Below, one piece after another: positions 43,905 to 52,000 of a DNA stretch of 64,000 nucleotides. Location of the stretch: positions 1-64,000 of the forward strand of contig NZ_JAUEQY010000038.1 of assembly GCF_030406325.1 (NCBI RefSeq), in the 5' to 3' direction. A program made the translations under genes and the position numbers. The notes under the pieces were generated by a model. That model was not told the DNA's origin. It searched no databases and saw only the letters and a list, made by a program, of their open reading frames with translations. This DNA comes from Actinomadura sp. DC4 (lineage in GTDB: Bacteria; Actinomycetota; Actinomycetes; Streptosporangiales; Streptosporangiaceae). Within the stretch, counting starts at the first letter, position 1. Every line of letters starts with the position of its first letter.

Positions 43905-45488
43905 CTACCAGCGCCACTCCTGCTGCCCGTAGAGGTGGCCGGCCGGGATGTCGTGCTCCTTGCACCAGGCCAGGAACTCCTCGATCTGCTTGATCTGGTA
44001 GGTGTCCTCGTTGTACGTCGTGGCCATGACGTGGCCGAGCCAGGGCTCCTCGCCCATGGCGTAGACGTACGCCTCGCGGGCCCCGAACTCGGTCATGATG
44101 GCGGCGGCCTGCTCGGCGTTGGAACCGGACAGCTTGCGCGAGTCGCTCATCCTCTTCGTGACCGGGACCGTCAGCAGCGCCTGGTAGAGCCAGGTCAGCG
44201 GCGCGCCGTCGCACTCCATGCCGAGGAAGGCCAGGTCGGCGGTGCCCAGGTGCTGGCGGACGTAGCGGTAGAGCGCGGGGTCGATTCCGGAGGAGTCGGC
44301 GCCGACGAAGACCTTCTTGCCGGCCAGCTCCACCCAGTAGGTCGACTTGGCGCGGATGTCGAGGTCGCAGTGCTCGCCGAGGAACGGCGTCGCGGTGACC
44401 TTGCCGCCGGGGAACTCCAGCTCGTCGAAGTCGTCGACCTCGGCGACGGGGAAGCCCGCGTACCTGAGCATCAGCGCCATGGACGGGTCGGACAGGTTGC
44501 CGCGGGAGGAGCGCGGGAGGACGACCTTGCCGACCCGGCCACGCAGCTGGAGCAGCGTCTCCAGCACGATGTGGTCCTGGTGCCCGTGCGTGATGATCAC
44601 CAGGTCGATGAAGTCCGGCAGGTCGTCGAGCGTGTAGCGGTCTCCGGCGGTGCTGTCGGCGCTGATGAACGGGTCGGCCACGACGGCGCCGTCCGGTGTC
44701 TGCAGGACCAGGCAGGCGTGCCCGAAGTAACGGATGCGGCCGCCCGCATCGATGTGGCGGTCCTCGGCGAGCGAGGGCCGGTCGCTCAGCATGGTCGCCA
44801 GCCGCTGCGCCTGTGCGTCGTCGAGTTCGAGGGCCTCGCGCAGGTGGCCGAGAGTGGTCGGGTGGACCCGTGCCTTGAACAGCTCTTCCAGGCCGGAGTG
44901 CCGGAACGGGATGCCGAGCTCCAGGACGTCCGGTGAGGTCAGCCGGGGCGTGCTCAGGATGAACGGGCGCTCGACGCCGGTCTCGAACGACAGCTGCACC
45001 GACTGGCGCGACTCCTGGTAGAAGTCGCTGATGTAGGTGAGCGGTTCGATGAAGCGCATCTGCGCCTGGTTGTCGGTGTCGTAGGCCAGCTCGACCAGGC
45101 CGCCGAGCTCGGGGGGCAGCTTCGGGTACAGCGGGGTCAGGTCGAAGCCGGTCGCGTTGGCGCGCAGCAGGTCCTGGCCGGCCGCGATCGCCTCGGCGAA
45201 CCTCAGGATGTGCGCGCGGTCCCGCTTGATCGTGGCGAGCAGGTCGCGCACCTCGTCCGCGCGCTCCTCGGCGATGTTGATGAAGTAGCCGCCCCGCAGG
45301 TCCGGATTGTTACTGGCCGCGACGTGCACCTGGGGCGACTGCAGGTAGGACTCCAGGAGCGGCACCTGCAGAAAGGCGAGGTTCATCGCCGACTGGATCG
45401 GCGCCAGCGTGTGCGGCCAGGCGAAGAACCGGTCGACCAGCGGCTCGACAATGACCTTTGACTTGAGGAACAGCGATTCATCGGCCAT
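43905..45488 (-). CDS. CmlA-type metallo-beta-lactamase-fold diiron monooxygenase (amino-acid beta-hydroxylase)
   Basis: The protein has 527 residues. ATG at 45488 is chosen because GGAGG lies 8 bases upstream; the frame extends 19 codons further without support. The N-terminal about 250 residues form the extra domain of the CmlA family. A metallo-beta-lactamase core follows with HxHxDH as HGHQDH (H301, H303, D305, H306), then GEHCDLD (E372, H373) and GADSSGID (D398). The number and spacing of metal ligands fit CmlA, the chloramphenicol enzyme that hydroxylates the beta-carbon of a carrier-bound amino acid. It leads the operon that makes Dpg, so its target is probably an amino acid on the neighbouring NRPS. 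Which residue is hydroxylated cannot be read from sequence; a plain hydrolase is the weaker alternative. Confidence 0.83.
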   Translation of the reverse strand: MADESLFLKSKVIVEPLVDRFFAWPHTLAPIQSAMNLAFLQVPLLESYLQSPQVHVAASNNPDLRGGYFINIAEERADEVRDLLATIKRDRAHILRFAEAIAAGQDLLRANATGFDLTPLYPKLPPELGGLVELAYDTDNQAQMRFIEPLTYISDFYQESRQSVQLSFETGVERPFILSTPRLTSPDVLELGIPFRHSGLEELFKARVHPTTLGHLREALELDDAQAQRLATMLSDRPSLAEDRHIDAGGRIRYFGHACLVLQTPDGAVVADPFISADSTAGDRYTLDDLPDFIDLVIITHGHQDHIVLETLLQLRGRVGKVVLPRSSRGNLSDPSMALMLRYAGFPVAEVDDFDELEFPGGKVTATPFLGEHCDLDIRAKSTYWVELAGKKVFVGADSSGIDPALYRYVRQHLGTADLAFLGMECDGAPLTWLYQALLTVPVTKRMSDSRKLSGSNAEQAAAIMTEFGAREAYVYAMGEEPWLGHVMATTYNEDTYQIKQIEEFLAWCKEHDIPAGHLYGQQEWRW

Positions 45489-45886
45489 CTGCCCGACCTC
45501 CAGGAAAAGACTACAGAAGGGAACGGCTCGTTCAGAGGGAAACACGCCGGCGAAGAAAGCGTGAATTCACGGCACCGAGCGGAGTGCCGTTCAAAAGGAT
45601 GCCCCGGAAGCGGGCGATCGGACAATGGCCGGTGAACGGCGGCGCCTGCCCGAGGTGTTCAACTGTGCCCGGGGGGCAGTTGAACACCCGCTCAGACGGC
45701 CGATCCGCCGATATTGATCCTTACGGCCGGATGGTGACATGGTAGCCGCCCAGCCGCTTTACCCGTTACCTGGATCTGTCTCCGCCCACCCATATTTTCG
45801 CGACAAGAAGGGTGCCTTACCCGTGGCCCGAAAACCGAGACGCGGCGGAAAGAACCCCGCCCCGATCGAGAAATGATCGGCCTTTA
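45489..45886. promoter_or_regulatory. Divergent intergenic region between the Dpg operon and the hydrolase-exporter pair
   Basis: About 400 bases separate two operons facing away from each other, with no convincing gene inside, so it should contain both promoters. It includes a strong inverted repeat (separate entry) and less GC-rich patches near 45700-45730 and 45790-45810. I could not assign -35/-10 boxes reliably. The plus-strand gene at 45887 has only a weak ribosome site. Confidence 0.5.
45654..45688. promoter_or_regulatory. Perfect 12-base inverted repeat, candidate operator
   Basis: GGTGTTCAACTG (45654-45665) and its exact reverse complement CAGTTGAACACC (45677-45688) flank an 11-base GC-rich spacer. 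Arm length and a spacing of about two helical turns suit a dimeric regulator. Because it sits in the only divergent promoter region of the Dpg locus, a shared operator is the first interpretation. It could also fold as a hairpin in the leader of either transcript. No regulator gene is in the window. Confidence 0.5.
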
Positions 45887-46732
45887 ATGCCTTTCGTCGA
45901 GACCAACGGCATCCGGCTGTCGTACCAGCGCACGGGCCGGGGCGAGCCCGTTCTCCTCATCATGGGCTCCTCCGCCGCCGGCCACGTCTGGCGCATGCAC
46001 CAGACGCCCGCGCTGGAGCGGGCCGGCTACGAGACGATCACCTTCGACAACCGCGGCATCCCGCCGTCGGACTCGCCCGGGGGCGACTACTCCCTCGCCG
46101 AGATGGTGGCCGACACCCGGGGGCTGATCGCGGAGCTGGCCATCGGCCCCTGTCACGTCGTCGGGGCCTCGCTCGGCGCGATGATCGCGCAGCAACTCGC
46201 GCTCGAGTCGCCGGGGCTGGTGCGGTCGGCGGTGCTGCTCGCGACCCGGGCGCGGTCGGACGCCTACCGGCGGGCGCAGTCGGCCGCCGACCGCGAGCTG
46301 CGCGAGAGCGGCATCCGGCTGCCGAGCCGCTACCAGGCCGCCAAGACGGTGCTCGAGATGCTGTCGCCCACGACGCTGGATGATGACGACGCCGCCGCGA
46401 TGTGGCTGGAGATCTTCGAACTCTCCGGTGGCACCGCCGCCGGTCAGGCCGCCGCGGCGGAGGACCGGGGCGACCGGCGGCCGGCGCTGCGCGGGGTCGG
46501 CGTGCCCTGCCGCGCGATCGCGTTCGCCGACGACCGCGTCTGCCCGCCCCACCTGGTCGCCGAGGTGGCCGATGCCATCCCGGACTGCGATCTGGTGGAG
46601 ATCCCCGGCGCCGGCCACATCGGGTACCTGGAACGGCCCGAGCCCGTCAACGCGGCCATCATCGGTTTCCTCGACGAGCGCCGCGAACGGGCGAAGCGTC
46701 CCCCGGCGCGAACCAAGGCGGACGCGCAGTGA
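45887..46732 (+). CDS. Alpha/beta hydrolase (GASLGA nucleophile elbow)
   Basis: The protein has 281 residues. ATG at 45887 begins the conserved strand MPFVETNGIRLSYQ; the frame is open upstream but without family sequence. It has the oxyanion segment LLIMGSSAAG, nucleophile GASLGA, an acid in AFADDRVCPP and catalytic His in GAGHIGYLERP. Its size and motifs match single-domain hydrolases and perhydrolases. One member, Bhp in balhimycin-type clusters, is linked to supply or release of beta-hydroxylated aromatic amino acids. A similar hydrolytic or editing role beside the CmlA-like hydroxylase is plausible but unproven. It probably forms an operon with the exporter that starts 67 bases later. 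Confidence 0.8.
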   Translation: MPFVETNGIRLSYQRTGRGEPVLLIMGSSAAGHVWRMHQTPALERAGYETITFDNRGIPPSDSPGGDYSLAEMVADTRGLIAELAIGPCHVVGASLGAMIAQQLALESPGLVRSAVLLATRARSDAYRRAQSAADRELRESGIRLPSRYQAAKTVLEMLSPTTLDDDDAAAMWLEIFELSGGTAAGQAAAAEDRGDRRPALRGVGVPCRAIAFADDRVCPPHLVAEVADAIPDCDLVEIPGAGHIGYLERPEPVNAAIIGFLDERRERAKRPPARTKADAQ

Positions 46733-46799
46733 GCGAGGGGCGGATGAGCGTCCCGGTCACCGTACGGCGCGAAGAATCCAGAGAGAGCGAGGCGGTTTC

Positions 46800-48755
46800 G
46801 TGGCCATGCTAGGCGGGCCGTCCATGAGTGCGGTCAGACGGGGCCCGGTCGACGATCTGATGTCGCGGCAGCGGGTCAAACGCGGGACCGTACGGCGGAT
46901 CGTGCCGTACGCGCGGCCGTACCGCTGGCACATCGTGACGCTGCTGGTGGCCACGGTCATCAGCGCCTGCATCGCGGCCGCCAGCCCGCTGTTCCTCAAA
47001 CTGATCATCGATGACGGGGTGCTCCCCCGGCATCTCGGCGTCGTCGTGTGGCTCAGCCTCGGCCTGGCCGGGCTGGCCCTGGTGGACGCCGGCTCCGGCT
47101 TCGTCCAGGGCTGGGCCTCGGGCTGGATCGGCGAGGGGCTCGTCTGCGAGCTGCGCACCGAGGTGTTCGCGCACGTGCAGGAGCAGCCGCTGGCGTTCTT
47201 CACCCGTACGCAGACCGGCAAGCTGATCAGCCGGCTGAACGCCGACGTCATCGGCGCCCGGCAGGCCGTGACCTCCCTGCTGAGCCAGGCGGTGTCCACG
47301 ATCCTGACGCTGGTCCTGGTGCTCGCGGCGATGTTCTACCTGTCCTGGCAGATCACCGTCGCGGCCCTGGTGATGATCCCGCTGTTCCTGATCCCCGCGC
47401 GGCTGATCGGGCGCCGGATCCAGCGGATCACCCGGGCGATGATGGAGCAGGACGCCGAGATGAGCTCGATGATGACCGAGCGCTTCAACGTCTCGGGCGC
47501 GATGCTGGCCAAGCTGTACGGCCGCGCGCCGGAGGAGCGGGACCTGTTCGCGAACAAGGCCGCCCGGGTCCGCGACGTCGCCGCCAAGGGAGTCGTCTGG
47601 GGCCGGCTGCTGCCGATCATCGTCACGATCCTCACCTCCTTCACGACGGCCCTGGTGTACGGCCTGGGCGGCGGCCTAGCGATCAACGGCACGCTGCAGC
47701 TCGGCACCCTGGTGGCGATGGTGGCGCTGCTGATGCGCCTGTACGGGCCGGTCAACCAGCTCTCGAACCTGCAGTCGTCGGCCATGGTCGCCCTGGTGAG
47801 CTTCGACCGGGTCTTCGAGGTCCTGGACCTCAAGCCGCACATCACCGAACGCCCCGGCGCGCGGCCGCTGACCGTCCCGGCGGACCGGACCGGGTCCGAG
47901 GCGGGCCTGCTGGACATCGAGTTCGAGGACGTCTCCTTCCGGTATCCGAGCCCCGGCCAGGTGTCGCTGGCGTCGCTGTCGTCGGCCGCCAAACCCGAGC
48001 CGGCCCGTACGGACGACAACACGCCGACCCTCACCGGGGTGAGCTTCCTCGCCCCGGCCGGCAAGCTGACCGCGCTCGTCGGCCCGTCCGGCGCCGGCAA
48101 GACCACGATCACCCACCTGGTGCCGCGGCTGTACGACCCGACCTCGGGCGCCGTGCGCATCGACGGTCACGACCTTCGCGACCTGACCCTCGCGTCCGTA
48201 CGGGAGAACATCGGCGTGGTCACGCAGGACGCGCACCTGTTCAACGAGACGGTGCGCGCCAACCTGCTGTACGGCCGCCCCGACGCCGACGAGGACGAGC
48301 TCGTCGAGGCCTGCCGCGCGGCGCTGATCTGGGACACGATCGAAGCGCTGCCCGAGGGGCTCGACACGGTCGTCGGCGATCGCGGCTACCGGTTCTCCGG
48401 CGGGGAGAAGCAGCGCATCACGCTGGCCCGGCTGCTGCTGAAGGCCCCGCCGATCGTCGTACTGGACGAGGCGACGGCCCACCTGGACTCAGAGTCGGAG
48501 GCGGCGATCCAGCGGGCGCTGAAGACGGCCCTGGCCGGCCGCACGTCACTGGTGATCGCGCACCGCCTGTCCACGATCCGCGAGGCCGACCAGATCCTGG
48601 TGATCGAGGCGGGCCGGATCAGCGAACGCGGCACCCACGAGAAGCTGCTGGCCGCGGGCGGTCTGTACGCCGACCTCTACCACAGCCAGTTCGCCCGTCA
48701 GGCGGAGGACATAGAGGTCAACGGCGGCCCGGTCCTCGACGGCAGCCCCACGTAG
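46800..48755 (+). CDS. ABC exporter, fused membrane and ATPase half-transporter (MsbA/LmrA type)
   Basis: The protein has 651 residues. GTG at 46800 with GAGG 7 bases upstream is preferred to ATG at 46806. The N-terminal about 330 residues hold six predicted membrane helices (from LLVATVISACIAAASPLFL onward). The C-terminal ATPase has Walker A GPSGAGKTT, signature FSGGEKQR, Walker B IVVLDEAT and H-loop IAHRLST, all intact. Such half-transporters work as dimers and export lipids or peptides; glycopeptide clusters carry one of similar length for product export. It lies between the Dpg operon and the NRPS and is followed by a strong hairpin, so it probably exports the peptide and contributes to self-protection. 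Confidence 0.93.
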   Translation: MAMLGGPSMSAVRRGPVDDLMSRQRVKRGTVRRIVPYARPYRWHIVTLLVATVISACIAAASPLFLKLIIDDGVLPRHLGVVVWLSLGLAGLALVDAGSGFVQGWASGWIGEGLVCELRTEVFAHVQEQPLAFFTRTQTGKLISRLNADVIGARQAVTSLLSQAVSTILTLVLVLAAMFYLSWQITVAALVMIPLFLIPARLIGRRIQRITRAMMEQDAEMSSMMTERFNVSGAMLAKLYGRAPEERDLFANKAARVRDVAAKGVVWGRLLPIIVTILTSFTTALVYGLGGGLAINGTLQLGTLVAMVALLMRLYGPVNQLSNLQSSAMVALVSFDRVFEVLDLKPHITERPGARPLTVPADRTGSEAGLLDIEFEDVSFRYPSPGQVSLASLSSAAKPEPARTDDNTPTLTGVSFLAPAGKLTALVGPSGAGKTTITHLVPRLYDPTSGAVRIDGHDLRDLTLASVRENIGVVTQDAHLFNETVRANLLYGRPDADEDELVEACRAALIWDTIEALPEGLDTVVGDRGYRFSGGEKQRITLARLLLKAPPIVVLDEATAHLDSESEAAIQRALKTALAGRTSLVIAHRLSTIREADQILVIEAGRISERGTHEKLLAAGGLYADLYHSQFARQAEDIEVNGGPVLDGSPT

Positions 48756-48777
48756 GCCGTGATCCGAAGATGACGTT

Positions 48778-48804
48778 GATGGCGGCTGCGTAGCAGCCGC
48801 CATC
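48778..48804 (+). terminator. Perfect 12-bp stem hairpin after the ABC exporter
   Basis: GATGGCGGCTGC and GCAGCCGCCATC pair perfectly around a 3-base loop (GTA), 22 bases after the exporter stop. There is no T-run, which is common for actinomycete terminators. Confidence 0.8.
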
Positions 48805-48963
48805 AGCCGGTCGGAACAGGATCGACGGCGCTACGGCGCCCGCCGAGCGGGGCCGACACCGCGGCAGCACACCGCCACCCGGCCGTTCGCGGTCCCCGCG
48901 CCCGTCCTCGCCGACCGTGTCCGGAGAACGTGCCGTTCATGCCGCGACGCAGGTGGGCGCGGT

Positions 48964-49013
48964 CCGGCCTCGCTCTCGCCCCCCCCGAGTTGGGGGGGCG
49001 AGCGCGAGGCCGG
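48964..49013 (-). terminator. Long GC-rich hairpin after the NRPS stop
   Basis: Two 22-base arms (48964-48985 and 48992-49013) pair with a single mismatch around a 6-base loop (CGAGTT); the inner stem is a run of C against G. It begins 17 bases past the NRPS stop. With the previous hairpin it insulates two convergent transcripts and could act in both directions. The 159 bases between the two hairpins show no gene. Confidence 0.8.
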
Positions 49014-49030
49014 TCATGCCCCCGTGCCGG

Positions 49031-52000
49031 TCAGGCCTTCCGGGTCCGCAGCCACTGGGCGATGGCCTCCCAGGCCAGCGCGATCATCTCTGGGCGGGCC
49101 ATGTCGGAGTGCCCGCACGGCAGGCCGGCGGCGGCGGGGCGCCGCGTGAGGTGGGGCCGCCAGAGGGTGTCGTGGGAGAAGTCCTCCGCCTTGCCCTCGT
49201 CGGCCACGAGGATCAGCGTGTCGCCGCCGAACCGGCCGTACTCGTGTTCGGTACGGATCGTCGCGTTGTTGTGGAACACCCGCGCGAGGAGCTTGAACTC
49301 CTCGTCGGAGAAGCCGCCCAGCATGTGGCCCAGTTCGGCGCGGATGCGCTCCGCGAGGACCTCCTGCTGCTCCTCGGCTCCGGGCCGGGCCGCCCCGCCC
49401 TGGACCGGCGGGAAGGCGTCCAGGAGGATCAACGCGACATCCTCGCCCTCGGCCTCCAGCCGTACCGCCATCTCGTGTGCCGGGGTTCCGCCGAACGACC
49501 AGCCGACCAGGTGATAAGGGCCGGACGGCTGCAGCGAGCGGAGACGGCGTACGTACTCGGCGGCCATCTCGGCGACCGACCCCGCCGGCTCCGAGACGCC
49601 GTCCAGGCCCTGCGCCTGGAGGCCGTACAGCGGATGGCCGTCCGGCACGTACCGGGCGAACGGCATGTAGCACCAGCTCAACCCGCCTGCGGGGTGGATG
49701 AAGAAGAACGCCGGGTCGTCGCCGCCGGTCCGGATCGGCAACACTCCGTCGGCCGCGTTCCGTACGGACGACAGGGTGAGCGTACGGATCAGGAGGTTCG
49801 GCGTCGGGTTCGTGATCACGTCCCGCAGCGCCACCGTGACCCCGCCGGCCCGCAGCCGCTCGACGAGCGAGACCGCGAGCAGGGAGTGGCCGCCGAGCGC
49901 GAAGAAGTCGCCGTCGGCGCCGACCGAGGGCAGGCCGAGGACGCCCGCGAACGCCTCGCGCACCGTCTCCTCCAGCGCGTCGGCGGAGCCGCCGCGGGAC
50001 CGGCCGTCGTCGGCCGCGTGAACGGGGGCAGGCAGTGCCGTACGGTCGAGCTTGCCGTTGGCGGTCAGCGGCAGGGCGTCGAGGACGACGACGGCCGCGG
50101 GCACCATGTAGTGCGGCAGACGCTCGGCGGCCGCACTACGGACGGAGGCGGCAAGGTCGTCGGCCGCCACGGCGGGGACGACGTAGCCGACCAGGCGCGG
50201 GCCGTCCTGGCCGTCCGTACGGGCGACGACGGCGGCCTGGGCGACGCGCGGGTCGGCGAGGAGCGCGGCCTCGACCTCGCCGGGCTCGATGCGGAAGCCG
50301 CGGATCTTCACCTGGTCGTCGGCGCGTCCCGCGAAGACGAGTTCGCCCTCGGGGGTTCGGCGCGCCAGGTCCCCGGTCCGGTACATCCGCTCGCCGGCCT
50401 CGTACGGGGAGGCGACGAACCGCTCGCCGGTCAGGGCGGGCCGGCCGAGGTAGCCGCGGGCCACGCCGGCGCCGGCCACGTACAGCTCTCCGGTCACCCC
50501 GGCCGGGACCGGCCGCAGGCGGGAGTCCAGGACGTACGCGCGGGTGCCGCCGATGGGCGTGCCGATCGGTACCTCGGCCCTGCCGGCACGGCAGCGCCAC
50601 GCCGTGGCGTCGACGGTCGTCTCGGTGGGCCCGTAGGTGTTGAACAGGACGCGCCCCGGCGCCCAGCGGGTGATGAGTTCCGGCGGGCAGGCGTCGCCGC
50701 CGACCTCCAGCACGACGTGCGCGGGGATCGCGTCCTCGCACAGGCCGGCGAGTACGGCCGGCGGGAGCGACAGGTGGGTGATCTCGTGCTCGGCGACGAA
50801 CCGGGACAGTTCATCGCCCAGCCGGTCGCCCGGCGGCACGACCACCAGGGTCGCGCCCGCGGACAGGGCGATCGACCACTCCAGGCAGAAGTTGTCGAAG
50901 CCGGCCGAGGCGAACTGCGCGACCCGCGCGCCCGGGCCCGTGCCGAGGCGCGTGCGTCCGGCGCGTGCGGTGTTCGCGAAGCCGGACCGGGTGACGACGA
51001 CGCCCTTCGGGCGTCCCGTCGATCCCGACGTGTAGACCACGTACGCCGGGTGCTCGCCGCGCGGCGCCGGCCGGTCGACCGGGCCGTCGGCCGTCGTCCC
51101 CAACGCCGCCCGGCATTCGGGCGACCCGAGAGCCAGGACGGGGCCGGGGAGCGCGGGTCCGGCGTCGCCGGTGACGGTCAGCGCGGGCCGGGCGTCCTCC
51201 AGGACGAAGGCCAGCCGTCCGGCCGGCTGCGCGGGATCGAGCGCCAGGTAGGCACCGCCGGCCTTGAGCACGCCCAGCAGGGCGATCAACAGGTCGACGC
51301 CGCGCTCCAGGACGACGGCGACGACGGTCTCCGGGCCGACGCCGCGGCCGGCGAGCAGCCGGGCGAGCCTTTCCGCCCGCGCGTCCAGGTCGGCGTAGGA
51401 CAGCTCGGCGCCGCCCGCCACGAGCGCCGGGGCGCCGGGGGTGCGTGCCGCCTGCTCGGCGAACATCTCGGCCACCGGTACGGCCGGGGCGGTGTCGTTC
51501 CATCCCCGGGCGAGGCGGTCGTGCTCGGCGGGCTCCAGCACCTCGACCGCCGCGTACGCGCCGCCGGCGCCGTCCTCCAGGACCGCGACGAGGTTGTCCA
51601 CGCAGGTGTGCAGCAGCCGGCAGAGCCCGCCGGGATCCACCGGCGCCACCGCGTCCACGGTCAGCCCGAACCCGGTCGGCAGGTCGTCCACGGACACGGC
51701 GATCGGGTAGTTGGTGGCCTCGTGCACGTACACGAAGGTCGCGCCCCGGGGTCCAGGGCCCTCCTGGCGGGGTGCCGGGTCGCGGCGGCCGCTGTGCCGG
51801 TAGTTGAAGATCGAGGTGAACAGCGGGCCGCCACCGGGGATCTCGGCGGCCTGCTGGGCCAGGGAGAGCGGTGCGTGTTCGTGGACGAGGAGTTCGGCGA
51901 GCTGGCGGCGGAGGCCGTCCAGCGCCTCGCCGACGCCGGACGCGTCGACACGGACCCGCACGGGCAGGGTGTTGAGGAAGAGGCCGGGCACGTGGTCGGC

